From a virus: 45,052 nucleotides of DNA. Position 1 is the first letter of the stretch, and every line of letters starts with the position of its first letter. The translations under genes were made by a program, and so were the position numbers. The notes beneath the pieces were generated by a model that was given only the letters and a program-made list of their open reading frames with translations, was not told where the DNA came from and searched no databases. The stretch lies in IMG/VR virus record IMGVR_UViG_3300047320_000101, positions 1 through 45,052 of that record; one strand, 5' to 3'. This document shows, in pieces, positions 1 through 8,169 of this stretch.

Positions 1-106
1 GGCGAGGGGGCTTGCCCCCGTTTGAGTGCGTAGCACTCACAAGATCTTTGGTAAATCAGAGAATTTGGGGCTGCTTCGCAGCCCAACGGGGGCAAGCCCC
101 CTCGCC
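1..106. repeat. REP doublet (REPIN) upstream of dapC
   Basis: Positions 1-21 and 86-106 are perfect 21-bp inverted copies of a palindromic REP unit of the Pseudomonas type. The spacer holds two further hairpins, 23-39 (7-bp arms) and 68-84 (GGGCTGC/GCAGCCC). Such doublets are non-autonomous elements moved by RAYT transposases and sit between genes. No transposase gene is visible here. Confidence 0.9.
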
Positions 107-139
107 ACAAGCCCGCTCCCACATTGAACGAGGCCCCCG

Positions 140-1339
140 ATGAACAACGCTCTGTCCCAGCTCCAACCCTACCCGTTCGAGAAACTCCGCGCCCTGCTCG
201 GCAGCGTGACGCCGAACCCGGACAAGCGTCCGATCGCGCTGTCCATCGGCGAGCCGAAACACCGTTCGCCAAGCTTTGTCGCCGAGGCCCTGGCCAGCAA
301 CCTGGATCAGATGGCGGTGTACCCGACCACCCTCGGCATTGCGGCCCTGCGTGAGGCCATCGCAGCATGGTGCGAGCGTCGCTTCGACGTCCCCAAAGGC
401 TGGATCGACCCGGCGCGCAACGTACTGCCGGTCAACGGCACCCGCGAAGCACTGTTCGCCTTCACCCAGACCGTGGTCAACCGTGACGATGACGCGCTGG
501 TGGTCAGTCCGAACCCGTTCTACCAGATCTACGAAGGCGCGGCGTTCCTCGCCGGAGCCAAGCCGCATTACCTGCCGTGCCTGGACGAAAACGGTTTCAA
601 CCCGGATTTCGACGCCGTGTCGCCGGACATCTGGAAACGCTGCCAGATACTGTTCCTGTGCTCGCCAGGCAACCCGACCGGTGCATTGATTCCGGTGGAA
701 ACCCTGAAGAAGCTGATCGCCCTGGCCGATGAGTACAACTTCGTGATTGCCGCCGATGAGTGCTACAGCGAGCTGTACTTCGACGAACAAACCCCGCCGC
801 CTGGCCTGCTCAGCGCTTGCGCGGAACTGGGTCGCAAGGACTTCAAGCGTTGCGTGGTGTTCCACAGCCTGTCCAAGCGCTCGAACCTGCCAGGCCTGCG
901 TTCAGGTTTTGTCGCCGGTGACGCCGACATCCTCAAGGGCTTCCTGCTCTACCGTACCTACCACGGCTGCGCGATGCCGGTTCAGACCCAACTGGCCAGC
1001 GTTGCTGCGTGGAATGACGAAGTGCACGTTCGCGCCAACCGTGCGCTGTATCGCGAGAAATTTGATGCGGTGCTGGAAATCCTCAGCCCGGTCATGGACG
1101 TACAGCGGCCGGATGGCAGCTTCTACCTGTGGCCGAATGTGGCCGGTGACGACGCAGCGTTCTGCCGCGACCTGTTCGAACAGGAGCACGTGACGGTGGT
1201 GCCGGGTTCTTATCTGTCGAGGGATGTGGATGGCGTCAACCCGGGTGCCGGGCGTGTGCGCATGGCACTGGTTGCGCCGCTTGCTGAGTGTGTCGAAGCT
1301 GCCGAGCGGATTCGCGCGTTCATCCAGCGCCGCAAATAA
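140..1339 (+). CDS. dapC: succinyldiaminopimelate transaminase DapC
   Basis: PLP-dependent class I/II aminotransferase of 399 residues, the usual DapC length. It converts N-succinyl-2-amino-6-ketopimelate and glutamate to N-succinyl-LL-diaminopimelate in the cytosolic succinylase branch of lysine and peptidoglycan synthesis. The sequence shows the fold-type I pattern: the early SIGEPKH segment, SPGNPTG near residue 180, ADECYSELYFD near 205-215, and the SLSKRSNLPGLRSGF segment carrying the PLP-binding lysine near 246. Arginines near the C-terminus fit carboxylate binding. The ATG start is preceded by a GAGG ribosome binding site. It is ordinary chromosomal DNA outside the prophage, convergent with the antiporter gene. 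A related aminotransferase such as AlaC is the main alternative, but the overall sequence is DapC-like. Confidence 0.9.
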   Translation: MNNALSQLQPYPFEKLRALLGSVTPNPDKRPIALSIGEPKHRSPSFVAEALASNLDQMAVYPTTLGIAALREAIAAWCERRFDVPKGWIDPARNVLPVNGTREALFAFTQTVVNRDDDALVVSPNPFYQIYEGAAFLAGAKPHYLPCLDENGFNPDFDAVSPDIWKRCQILFLCSPGNPTGALIPVETLKKLIALADEYNFVIAADECYSELYFDEQTPPPGLLSACAELGRKDFKRCVVFHSLSKRSNLPGLRSGFVAGDADILKGFLLYRTYHGCAMPVQTQLASVAAWNDEVHVRANRALYREKFDAVLEILSPVMDVQRPDGSFYLWPNVAGDDAAFCRDLFEQEHVTVVPGSYLSRDVDGVNPGAGRVRMALVAPLAECVEAAERIRAFIQRRK

Positions 1340-1364
1340 CCGCGCCGCCGCTCAGGGCCAGGTG

Positions 1365-2996
1365 TTACATCACCTGGCCGAGCTTGGCCTCACTCAGATC
1401 CAGTTCCCCCAACACCTCACGCAACACGTCATCGCCAATCTGGTGATGACGACTGAGGCTATACAACTCCAGGCGCTGCGCCCGCAGCGCCTTCAAGCGC
1501 AAGCGCCGTTCCAGCAAGTCCATCTGAAAGGCCAGGGCCTGGGCTTCAGCGGAATCGTTGAAGACCTCCAACTGGTGGCGATACTCGGACATTATTCGCG
1601 CCTTGAGCTCGGCGGCCAGCGCAGATTGAGCGGCGTCCTGCGGGTTGACCCCTTCTGTCTCAAGCGCATGAATGGCCGCTTCGGCGGTTTTGCGCCAGGC
1701 GTCGCGCACTTCATTGCGCCGCTTGTCGTCCGGGCTGGCTTCGATGCCACGCAACAACAGTGGCAGCGCGATGCAGGCCGCAATCAACGACAGCAGAATC
1801 ACCCCGGCAGCAATAAAGATCAGCAAGTCCCGCTCGGGAAACGCGCTGGCACCCATGAGCATCGGCACCGACATTACACCCGCCAGCGTCACGGCCCCGC
1901 GCACACCGCCCACGGTCAGCAACCAACAGGATCGCGCTGTCGGCACCCGGGTCACTTCACCCTTGCCGCGCAGGCGCCGCAGCAGCACCGACAATCGCCA
2001 AATGCTCTGCACCCAGACGAAGCGCAGGGCCAGTAGCACCAGGAAAATCGCCACTACGTCCAGCCCGCGATACAGCAACGTCGGCCATAGCGAGGTTTCG
2101 TGACTGGCCACTGCCTTGATGATGTCCGGCAATTGCAGACCCAGCAGCAGGAAGATCAAACCATTGAAGGCGAACTCCAGCAGCGACCAGACGCTGCGAT
2201 TGAGCAAACGCGTATTGGTCTGGCGCGGCAACAGATCGAGCCAGCTCTGCATCATCCCCGCCGCCACCGCCGAGAGGATGCCCGACACTTCCATGCGCTC
2301 GGCCAGCACGTAGGCCGCAAACGGCAGCAGCAACATGAACACCACATGCGTCGCCGGATCATCCCAGCCGCGCGCGATCATCCACGCTCGCAGACGGCCG
2401 ACCAGCCAGCTCAAGGCCACCCCGACGGCCAGACCACCCACGGCGACCATCACGAACGTCAGGCTGGCATTGGCCAGTGAAAACACACCGGTCACCGCCG
2501 CCACCAGCGCAAATTTGAACGTCACCAGGCCCGAGGCGTCGTTCATCAGCGCCTCGCCCTGCAAGATGTGCATCAACGGGGTCGGCAGGCGATTGCGGGA
2601 AATGGCCGACACCGCCACCGCATCCGTCGGCGACAGCACGGCCGCCAGGGCGAACGCCACCGGCAACGGCACACCGGGCAGCAACCAGTGAATGAAATAG
2701 CCGGCGCCGACCACGGTAAACAGCACCAGACCCACCGCCAGGGTCAGGATCGGGCCGCGCAAGTGCCAGAATTCGCGCTTGGGCATGCGCCAGCCATCGG
2801 AGAACAACAGCGGCGGCAGGAACAGAAACAGGAACAGTTCGGGATCGAGGGCTACATGGAGGCCGAGCGTCGGCCAGGCAAGCAAGGCCCCGGCGGCAAT
2901 CTGCACCAACGGCAACGGCAGCGGAACCACCCGTCCGATCAGGCGTGAGACGCCGACCAGCATCAACAGGATCAGGACGGTGTAGGCGGTTTGCAT
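1365..2996 (-). CDS. Na+/H+ antiporter, CPA1 family
   Basis: An integral membrane protein of 543 residues from the chosen start at 2996 (MQTAYTVL...). An upstream in-frame ATG at 3029 would add eleven residues with no membrane character. It shows about a dozen hydrophobic helices, then a cytoplasmic charged tail of ~130 residues. Family features visible are LSPTDAVAVSAI in the ion-translocation region, EALMNDASGLVTFKFA (the CPA1 ND-type motif) and GVRGAVTLAGVMS. It would exchange cytoplasmic Na+ (or K+) for protons across the inner membrane. The gene is convergent with dapC (25 bp apart) and followed upstream by a REP doublet. Exact cation specificity cannot be read from sequence. Confidence 0.88.
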   Translation of the reverse strand: MQTAYTVLILLMLVGVSRLIGRVVPLPLPLVQIAAGALLAWPTLGLHVALDPELFLFLFLPPLLFSDGWRMPKREFWHLRGPILTLAVGLVLFTVVGAGYFIHWLLPGVPLPVAFALAAVLSPTDAVAVSAISRNRLPTPLMHILQGEALMNDASGLVTFKFALVAAVTGVFSLANASLTFVMVAVGGLAVGVALSWLVGRLRAWMIARGWDDPATHVVFMLLLPFAAYVLAERMEVSGILSAVAAGMMQSWLDLLPRQTNTRLLNRSVWSLLEFAFNGLIFLLLGLQLPDIIKAVASHETSLWPTLLYRGLDVVAIFLVLLALRFVWVQSIWRLSVLLRRLRGKGEVTRVPTARSCWLLTVGGVRGAVTLAGVMSVPMLMGASAFPERDLLIFIAAGVILLSLIAACIALPLLLRGIEASPDDKRRNEVRDAWRKTAEAAIHALETEGVNPQDAAQSALAAELKARIMSEYRHQLEVFNDSAEAQALAFQMDLLERRLRLKALRAQRLELYSLSRHHQIGDDVLREVLGELDLSEAKLGQVM

Positions 2997-3089
2997 AAAG
3001 CGGGATTCCCGGACGCATTGAAGTGCCATATTAGCCGCTTAGACTACTGGTGGCCCTTGCACCTATGTCGCACCCGGACCGCGCCAATC

Positions 3090-3183
3090 CCTGTGGGAGC
3101 GAGCTTGCTCGCGATGGCGTCAGGTCAGTCAACATTGATTTCGACTGTCATGCCCTCATCGCGAGCAATCTCGCTCCCACAGG
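3090..3183. repeat. second REP doublet (REPIN)
   Basis: Two inverted copies of the common P. fluorescens-group REP sequence (it begins CTGTGGGAGCGAGCTTGCTC) lie at 3090-3116 and 3157-3183 with one mismatch. They are of a different REP subfamily from positions 1-106. The doublet is in the gap between the antiporter gene and the prophage. Confidence 0.9.
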
Positions 3184-3428
3184 TTTTGCGTTTTAACTGA
3201 AAGGCCATGGCATAATCCGACACCTTTTTTATCCAGCACCTGCAAAGGGGGCAATTCATTGACCGTTTCAAGCAAAACGTTGCACCTTTTCGGCATCAAA
3301 GCCTGGGATGCCGCATAAAAATCAAGCAAGGTCTTTATAATCAAGGCCTTGAGCTACAAAACAGCCACAAAAAGCGGTGTCTTTTACGACGTTTTAGAAC
3401 TCAATAAACATTGGTCCAAACGGTTGCA
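3184..3428. other. gene-free host DNA next to the prophage
   Basis: About 245 bp of AT-richer chromosomal DNA between the REP doublet and attL. I see no convincing gene, no tRNA and no tmRNA end. The short open frames lack ribosome binding sites and look random. Whatever locus the phage inserted into continues beyond position 45052, so the disrupted host sequence cannot be named here. Confidence 0.6.
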
Positions 3429-3444
3429 TTTTGGGGAAGAATTT
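3429..3444. other. attL: attL core of the prophage
   Basis: The 16-bp sequence TTTTGGGGAAGAATTT occurs here and again at 45035-45050. The flanking bases differ on both sides (A/C here, G/A there). It lies 54 bp from the end of the endolysin gene at one end and 35 bp from the end of the integrase gene at the other. This is the expected position for the duplicated crossover core. Downstream TTCCC makes an imperfect inverted repeat with the GGGAA inside the core, as in core-type integrase sites. Confidence 0.85.
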
Positions 3445-3497
3445 CCCGCAGCAAATCCCACCTCCGGCGTCCTGCCGACCGAACACAATTCCTTCCT

Positions 3498-4112
3498 TTA
3501 TATAGGCAACACTTTCAATGCACGCTCATAAATAGCCAGCCGATCGGTCTGGCCATTCAAGCCACCATTTACCTTCCGGGTGATCGCTTCGAACCTTCCG
3601 GCATCCGCTAGTTCGCTGAGGCCATTGCTCGACCAGAACCAGGCGGCAGACAGCGAGGCATAGACCGGCTGCTCCAGCAATTCAGGATTGGTCAGCAGGT
3701 CTAGGTTCAGGGCCGATCCGCACGCCTGGTAGTTGACCCAGCCCGTCACTTGAATCAGCCCCCTTCCCCGGTACCGCCAGCCGTCACCGGTCACCGCAGG
3801 CCCATTACCCAGGCGCGAGGCGTAAACGATGTTCGCGATCTGCTCGGGCTTGCGGGCGCAGCTGGTCGCCGTCATCAGGTTGAACCGCTTAGGCCAAGTC
3901 CTGATCAACCCCTCGGCGCTGTAGTTCAGGTTCTCGACCAGGGTGCGCAGTTGGCCGGACTCATGCCCGACCTGCGCCAGAAATGCGGCCGCGCGCAGAC
4001 GGCCTTCAATCTTGAAGCGCGCCATCGCGTCATTCAGCGCGGACACAAAAACGCCGGCAACTGGGCCGGCGTTCGGGAGGATCCGCAGCAACTGCTGCGA
4101 TGTGATTGTCAT
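3498..4112 (-). CDS. GH19 endolysin (chitinase-like lysozyme)
   Basis: A 204-residue single-domain glycoside hydrolase family 19 protein, the commonest endolysin type in Pseudomonas siphophages. It should cut the glycan backbone of peptidoglycan at the end of infection. Residues 40-70 hold the GH19 core, with the likely catalytic acids E51 in GHESG and E60 before NLNYSAEGL. Further conserved blocks are NRLGNGP-like and GDGWRYRGRGLIQVTG. No signal peptide is seen, so export would depend on a holin, which here lies ~22 kb away at the start of the late operon (25928-26248). It is the last late gene, next to attL, after a terminator at 4128-4151. Its first ~30 codons are duplicated at ~5104-5194. 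Confidence 0.92.
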   Translation of the reverse strand: MTITSQQLLRILPNAGPVAGVFVSALNDAMARFKIEGRLRAAAFLAQVGHESGQLRTLVENLNYSAEGLIRTWPKRFNLMTATSCARKPEQIANIVYASRLGNGPAVTGDGWRYRGRGLIQVTGWVNYQACGSALNLDLLTNPELLEQPVYASLSAAWFWSSNGLSELADAGRFEAITRKVNGGLNGQTDRLAIYERALKVLPI

Positions 4113-4125
4113 TACTTTTCTCCGG
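4046..4125 (-). repeat. direct repeat copy 1 (endolysin start and RBS)
   Basis: About 80 bp covering the first ~22 endolysin codons and the ribosome binding site (AGAAAAGTAATG region) is repeated, with roughly 85% identity by eye, at 5128-5205. The two copies are in the same orientation and flank the two-gene cargo 4285-4904. Confidence 0.85.
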
Positions 4126-4127
4126 AC

Positions 4128-4151
4128 AAAAAAACACCCGCACTAGGCGGG
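4128..4151 (-). terminator. intrinsic terminator after the cargo pair
   Basis: On the minus strand, GCCCGC-CTAGT-GCGGGT is followed by a run of seven T. It closes the cargo transcript and lies just upstream of the endolysin start. It belongs to the shared CCCGCC-NN-GTGCGGG set also found at 15044, 16806 and 35288. Confidence 0.85.
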
Positions 4152-4284
4152 CTTTCATATATGGCCAAAATGGTCGACGTTTTCGGTTTTGCAGCCCATA
4201 CCTATCAAAGGGTCGGGCTAAAATTCTATCCCTGAAGGGACGCTAAGAAGCCACTTAAAGTTAACAACACCCAAACAAAAGAAC

Positions 4285-4596
4285 TTAAAATTCATGATCC
4301 GGCAACTTTACACTATTTTCCCTGTTTTTAGGATCGGTAATGCCTTCGAAAATAAACTTCACCATTCCCTTGCCAAAATCACCAAACTCATTCTGCATCG
4401 TAGTCAAAAACTGTATGGTGTGTTTAGCCGCACCAACTAAGGCCCATGAACAATTATTAAAGTTGCAGCCTTCCAACAGAATAGGGCCTTCTCCACCGTA
4501 CTCAATTACACAACCATCAAAGGTACAACCTTTATAATGGATATTATCAATGCGAATTTTCCCACCCGTAAATACCGAATCACTAAAATTAATCAT
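4285..4596 (-). CDS. small beta-solenoid-like (pentapeptide-like) cargo protein
   Basis: A 103-residue soluble protein with repeating F/C-rich strand motifs at residues ~3-55 (FTGG.., YKGCTFDGC, LEGCNFNNC). This resembles a short pentapeptide or right-handed beta-solenoid. It is followed by a helical segment (GAAKHTIQFLTTMQNEF). I recognise this as a recurring type of small bacterial protein, but know no function. The start overlaps the stop of the upstream membrane-protein gene as ATGA (4593-4596), so the two are translationally coupled and probably work together. Codon use is AT-rich compared with the tail genes, pointing to lateral gain. Superinfection exclusion or host defence would be typical for cargo here, but that is inference. 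Confidence 0.75.
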   Translation of the reverse strand: MINFSDSVFTGGKIRIDNIHYKGCTFDGCVIEYGGEGPILLEGCNFNNCSWALVGAAKHTIQFLTTMQNEFGDFGKGMVKFIFEGITDPKNRENSVKLPDHEF

Positions 4597-4904
4597 TGAC
4601 CGACCCCAAGATCACCATAAGTATTATTAGACAATCTAGGACTGCTAACGGAGTTCGTTGCAAGCCTTTCAAACGAAGAGTCATTTTTATAATCACTAGG
4701 TGCGTATAAGACCTTATGATTCCAATTAAGCGTCGCAAAAAAAGCAGCTACCAAGGCAGAGGGGAACATCATCAGAAACCAAACATAAATTAATTGAACA
4801 GATGGCTGTAAAAATGGAAGTACCGTAGTAGAGCCAACCTCAACAATTCCTGCAAAAATCGCAATGATTGTAAGAGGATTTTTGATTGTCGCAGATATTG
4901 CCAA
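4593..4904 (-). CDS. small two-helix inner-membrane cargo protein
   Basis: A 103-residue protein with two membrane helices (about residues 10-29 and 37-59). A conserved-looking segment follows, LNWNHKVLYAPSDYKN, and then a polar C-terminal tail of ~35 residues. The 'NHKVLYAPSD' box recurs in small bacterial membrane proteins of unknown function as I remember them. I do not assign a role. It is the first gene of a coupled pair with 4285-4596 (4-bp ATGA overlap) and is AT-rich. It sits between a truncated endolysin start (~5104-5194) and the intact endolysin. The context says moron: a unit carried for the lysogen's benefit rather than for virion assembly. A holin role is possible for two helices next to an endolysin, but the long conserved tail argues against it. 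Confidence 0.75.
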   Translation of the reverse strand: MAISATIKNPLTIIAIFAGIVEVGSTTVLPFLQPSVQLIYVWFLMMFPSALVAAFFATLNWNHKVLYAPSDYKNDSSFERLATNSVSSPRLSNNTYGDLGVGQ

Positions 4905-4993
4905 GACGCCTCCACCCTGCTTTATTTTTCCGACTCAACTCAGCCGACACGATAGGTTCAGCGCGTAAGCATATCAGAAAAACCCGGATTCTC

Positions 4994-5194
4994 TTAGGCA
5001 GCAGCCTCCTCGGGGAAAATGTGGCGGAGCGTGTACAGATCGCCATACGCAGTGCCATGCGGCCTCCTACGAAATGATTGTGTCTCCTCAACAGAGTACC
5101 GGCCCGCGGCTGTGTTTAAGACAGGAGCAAAAACGCCGGCGACGGGGCCGGCGTTCGGGAGGATCTGCAGCAGTTGCTGCGAGGTGATTGGCAT
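4994..5194 (-). pseudogene. truncated endolysin start (N-terminal remnant)
   Basis: The first ~30 residues (MPITSQQLLQILPNAGPVAG then VFAPVLNTAAGRY) match the N-terminus of the intact endolysin at 4112 (MTITSQQLLRILPNAGPVAG then VFVSALNDAMARF). After that the reading frame runs into unrelated sequence and stops at residue 66, with none of the GH19 catalytic core. Its ribosome binding site region is intact, so a 66-residue peptide could still be made. It follows the tail spike gene, where the endolysin normally sits. This fits an ancestral endolysin being cut off when the cargo plus a new endolysin allele was recombined in. Confidence 0.85.
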
Positions 5195-5248
5195 AGTTTC
5201 TCCGGGAGAAAGAAGGCCAGCGTGATTAATGGCGGTACGAGAGAAATT

Positions 5249-5310
5249 CCCAAGAGTTGCCCAGGCTACAGTGGGTGCCTGGGCGGTTCGGTGCGCCTCT
5301 TGGGTTTTTT
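5249..5310 (+). terminator. nested perfect inverted repeats with a T run (+ strand)
   Basis: An outer 8-bp stem (CCCAAGAG 5249-5256 with CTCTTGGG 5297-5304) encloses an inner 8-bp stem (GCCCAGGC 5259-5266 with GCCTGGGC 5277-5284). Six T follow on the plus strand (5305-5310). On the plus strand this is a terminator. On the minus strand, the direction of the tail spike gene that ends at 5326, the stem has no good T run. It lies in the 131-bp gap between the tail spike stop and the truncated endolysin. Confidence 0.65.
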
Positions 5311-5325
5311 CCGCTGCCTATATGC

Positions 5326-7566
5326 TTAGTAGTTCTCGATCCGGTCGGTGCCGTCAGCGATCACTGCCGCCGCAGCTGCGTACCGCTTGATGAATGTCTT
5401 GTTGGTGCCCCAGGTTTGAATGGTCGTGTTGTAGGGAATGGCAATACTAGCCGCTGTGAACACCGCTTTCACATCTGCCCACAGGCTGACGTTCGGGACT
5501 ATGTATATCCCGTCGGCGATATGAATCTTCGGCCGACCGGCACCGGATCCCGCGAATGGATAAGATGCGTCCGATAAAAACGCCTCGGGCAATACACCAA
5601 TGAAAGAACAGTCGGCTGTCTTGACGACGGTGTTAGCGATAGTGCTGGTCGACTGCACGAAGCCTTTGTTGTATGCAAAGAAAGTGGGGTCGTTGACAAA
5701 GGTGCAGCCCCTGAAGCTGACAACCTTGTTGTTAAACACCGCGCCATGGTTACGGAACGAACACCCAATAAATCGCTCTTCAGGTGTGCCGCCCGACTGG
5801 ACGGAGGCGCTGTTAACGTTTACGAACGAGACACCTATGTAAGTGTTATAGCCGCTGGTGGCCGATACCTGCGCACCCGTAGCGAAGTTCACTACCACAC
5901 CACCAATAATCTTGATGTCTTTTGGGTTCTGGTCGCCATGGTACGCAATGTATTTACGGCTGTTAACGTCGGTTATGTCGAGCTCATAATTCTCACCATT
6001 ACAGTGGATGATGTTGTTGTTAAGCAAGGTAACATACGGTGCTTTGAAACTAATCGCCTTGGTATAGTCAGTGCGGATTGCGTCATCAAAAACCACGGTA
6101 TTGCGTGAAATAGTCACATCGCAGGATTTGGACACGGAAGACACAGAGATACCAATCGCGCAGCCGCGAAGGTAGTTACCGTCAATCTTGCACCCAACCG
6201 GCGCCGCACCGAACAGGCCCCACTCGACACCAATGTTGAAGCCGTAGCCGCTGTTGTTAACGCATTTAAAGTTGTTGCTGGAACCGACAAAGGCGCTGGA
6301 GCCGCCAGTATTGAACGGGTTGACGACCACGTTATCTTCCAGCGTCGCGCCGGCGATCCACATCTCGATGCCGATGTCACCCGCCGCGTTACGCTGAACC
6401 ATATGGTTGTTGACGAACAGAATATTACGGTCATCGACCGCATTATCCAGACCGGTCCGGCCACGGCAACCGCGATAGCAGTCAAAGAAGCAATTGGACA
6501 CGGTAATATTTTTCGGGGTCACGGCATCAGAGGATGATCCAACGGTCATGGCTTGACCGTTGGTGGTTACCCAACAGTTGTCGATTGTTACATCATGCGT
6601 ACCACCCCGAAGGGCGAAAGGCGTGTTGCTTTCTGCAGGCGAGGTGTGGTTGATGCTTAGATTACGGATATCAAAACCATAGTCACCAATCGAAGTCATT
6701 TCAGCATTACCGCCAGCCGTACCGACCAATTTAATGATCGTTGACCTTCCGCTACCGATCAGATCAACACCGGGCTGCATAGCAAGACCGGTTTGCGTAA
6801 TTGTGTAGGTGCCGTCGGCCAACTTGACGGCGGAGTATCCATTGTTGAATGCGTACAAAAGCGCGGCATTGATGGCTGGCGCCCACTCCCATGTACGGGG
6901 ATCGTTAACGTCCGGCTTGGTTACGATTAGGTCAACGAACTGCTTTTCCCACACACTGATCGCATTAAGCGACAGTATTTGCCCTACAGTCGTTGCCGCC
7001 GTCGTTGGCTTGCGGCGGACATGGCCCATCAACCCAGAGCCGTTGTCGGGGTTAATAATGTCCGCGATAGCCTGACGTAGGGAGTCGTCACCTATCAGCT
7101 TTAATTTTGCTTCGTCCGCTGCCCAATTGGTTGTGGTGAATGGTATGAACGCGCTCTTTGCCCGGTATTCATTACCCAGGTAGGAAACGGTCTTGGTTGT
7201 GCGGTCTAGTAGGATTCCGGCAGCGTACGCGATTGGCGGCTCGTACCCACTGGCGCTCATGAAAGTGTTGAATTGTGTTACGCGGTTGCCTTGGTCTGCG
7301 TCGAACTCAGATTCGTGTCGAGCTTGATCAGCATCAAACTCGGACTCACGCCGAGTCTGGTCGGCGTCAAACTCAGCCTCGCGCCGAACTTGGTCAGCAC
7401 CGTGTTCGCCCTCCATTCCAGCCCACGATTTACGGGGCACGCCCTTGCGATCGGGGTACGAATAGTTCGAGCCGAGCACCAGCAGATCCAAGTTCCGAGC
7501 GTTGTCGGACAAGTCTTTCGGAGAGGTGGAGCCGATCGGATTGCCGGTGTTGTGAGCCATGGGCAT
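5326..7566 (-). CDS. tail spike / tail fibre with beta-helix domain
   Basis: A 746-residue receptor-binding protein. Residues 1-55 are a tail-fibre N-terminus of a recurring type (GSTSPKDLSDNARNLDLLV then YPDRKGVPRKSWAGME) that attaches to the tail. Residues 57-100 are four 11-residue repeats (consensus ADQxRRESEFD) predicted to form a coiled coil. From ~225 to ~600 runs a right-handed parallel beta-helix: a pectate-lyase-like series of N-rich turns (ITVSNCFF, ILFVNNHM, CKIDGNYL). The last ~80 residues are probably a trimerising tip. Tail spikes with this fold often degrade capsule or O-antigen, but no catalytic residues could be assigned. GAGAAA just before the ATG supports the first Met. 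A second Met two codons later is possible. Last virion gene before lysis. Confidence 0.88.
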   Translation of the reverse strand: MPMAHNTGNPIGSTSPKDLSDNARNLDLLVLGSNYSYPDRKGVPRKSWAGMEGEHGADQVRREAEFDADQTRRESEFDADQARHESEFDADQGNRVTQFNTFMSASGYEPPIAYAAGILLDRTTKTVSYLGNEYRAKSAFIPFTTTNWAADEAKLKLIGDDSLRQAIADIINPDNGSGLMGHVRRKPTTAATTVGQILSLNAISVWEKQFVDLIVTKPDVNDPRTWEWAPAINAALLYAFNNGYSAVKLADGTYTITQTGLAMQPGVDLIGSGRSTIIKLVGTAGGNAEMTSIGDYGFDIRNLSINHTSPAESNTPFALRGGTHDVTIDNCWVTTNGQAMTVGSSSDAVTPKNITVSNCFFDCYRGCRGRTGLDNAVDDRNILFVNNHMVQRNAAGDIGIEMWIAGATLEDNVVVNPFNTGGSSAFVGSSNNFKCVNNSGYGFNIGVEWGLFGAAPVGCKIDGNYLRGCAIGISVSSVSKSCDVTISRNTVVFDDAIRTDYTKAISFKAPYVTLLNNNIIHCNGENYELDITDVNSRKYIAYHGDQNPKDIKIIGGVVVNFATGAQVSATSGYNTYIGVSFVNVNSASVQSGGTPEERFIGCSFRNHGAVFNNKVVSFRGCTFVNDPTFFAYNKGFVQSTSTIANTVVKTADCSFIGVLPEAFLSDASYPFAGSGAGRPKIHIADGIYIVPNVSLWADVKAVFTAASIAIPYNTTIQTWGTNKTFIKRYAAAAAVIADGTDRIENY
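7267..7398 (-). repeat. 33-bp tandem repeats encoding 11-residue coiled-coil units
   Basis: Four in-frame units of 33 bp in the tail spike gene encode ADQVRREAEFD, ADQTRRESEFD, ADQARHESEFD and the diverged ADQGNRVTQFN. The 11-residue period fits a right-handed coiled coil. Copy number could change by slippage without shifting frame, altering the length of the stalk. Confidence 0.9.
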
Positions 7567-7695
7567 TTTCTCGCAGGCACGCCAGCGCCGCCGCGAGTTG
7601 GCGGAGTCGTAAGCGTTGAGTTTTAAGTTTTCCGGCGAGCTGCCGGTGGAATTTCGTTTGGTGTGTGAAGGCCAGGCCCGGCCATCACTGGGCGT

Positions 7696-8160
7696 TTATT
7701 CGTCGAAGTGGCGAGGCCACCCCTGATTCATGGTCCGGTCGAAGATGTCAGACATGAGAATGTACTCAGGCGCGATCAGCACCCACTCGGCATCTATGAG
7801 AGGACGCTTGAGCAGCCAGAGCTCTGCGGTAAACCGCCAATGATCAACGCCAACCAATTCTGGTCCGCGGTATATATCGTTGAAGTTTGCCTGGTAGTTT
7901 TCGAGCCCCAGCGGTGACTTGAGTGGACACTCAAATGGCAGCGTTCCGGAAATTAGAACATGCTCAAACCAGCCTTCAAACAATTGCGCCTCTGACGCAC
8001 TGAGCAACCAGGTGACAGAAGTTCTGGTCGGTACATTCTGATAGGCGCGGCGCCGGATTTTCCTTCCGGTCACCAGTGGCGTACTGACCATCGGACTGAC
8101 AGGATCAAAGCCATAACCCTCCCTCAACGGGAGCGGCAGACCTTCCGGGTATTGAATCAT
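7696..8160 (-). CDS. phage tail-associated protein of unknown function
   Basis: A 154-residue protein (MIQYPEGLPLPLREGYGFDP...) rich in Trp, Phe and Pro, with no signal peptide or membrane helix. It follows the J-like hub gene by 9 bp and precedes the tail spike gene. Proteins of this kind recur at that position in Pseudomonas siphophages and are presumably tail-tip or fibre-adaptor components. The residues TSVTWLLSASEAQLFEGWFEHVL form an amphipathic region. I know no assigned function. A 129-bp gap downstream (7567-7695) holds no supported gene. Confidence 0.75.
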   Translation of the reverse strand: MIQYPEGLPLPLREGYGFDPVSPMVSTPLVTGRKIRRRAYQNVPTRTSVTWLLSASEAQLFEGWFEHVLISGTLPFECPLKSPLGLENYQANFNDIYRGPELVGVDHWRFTAELWLLKRPLIDAEWVLIAPEYILMSDIFDRTMNQGWPRHFDE

Positions 8161-8169
8161 GTGTCGTCC

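Noticed and set aside
56-865. Minus-strand open frame opposite dapC
   Set aside because: Antisense shadow of dapC, running into the REP doublet.
7567-7695. Upstream in-frame extension of the tail spike gene
   Set aside because: Open frame with no start codon or ribosome binding site; the ATG at 7566 has GAGAAA directly upstream.
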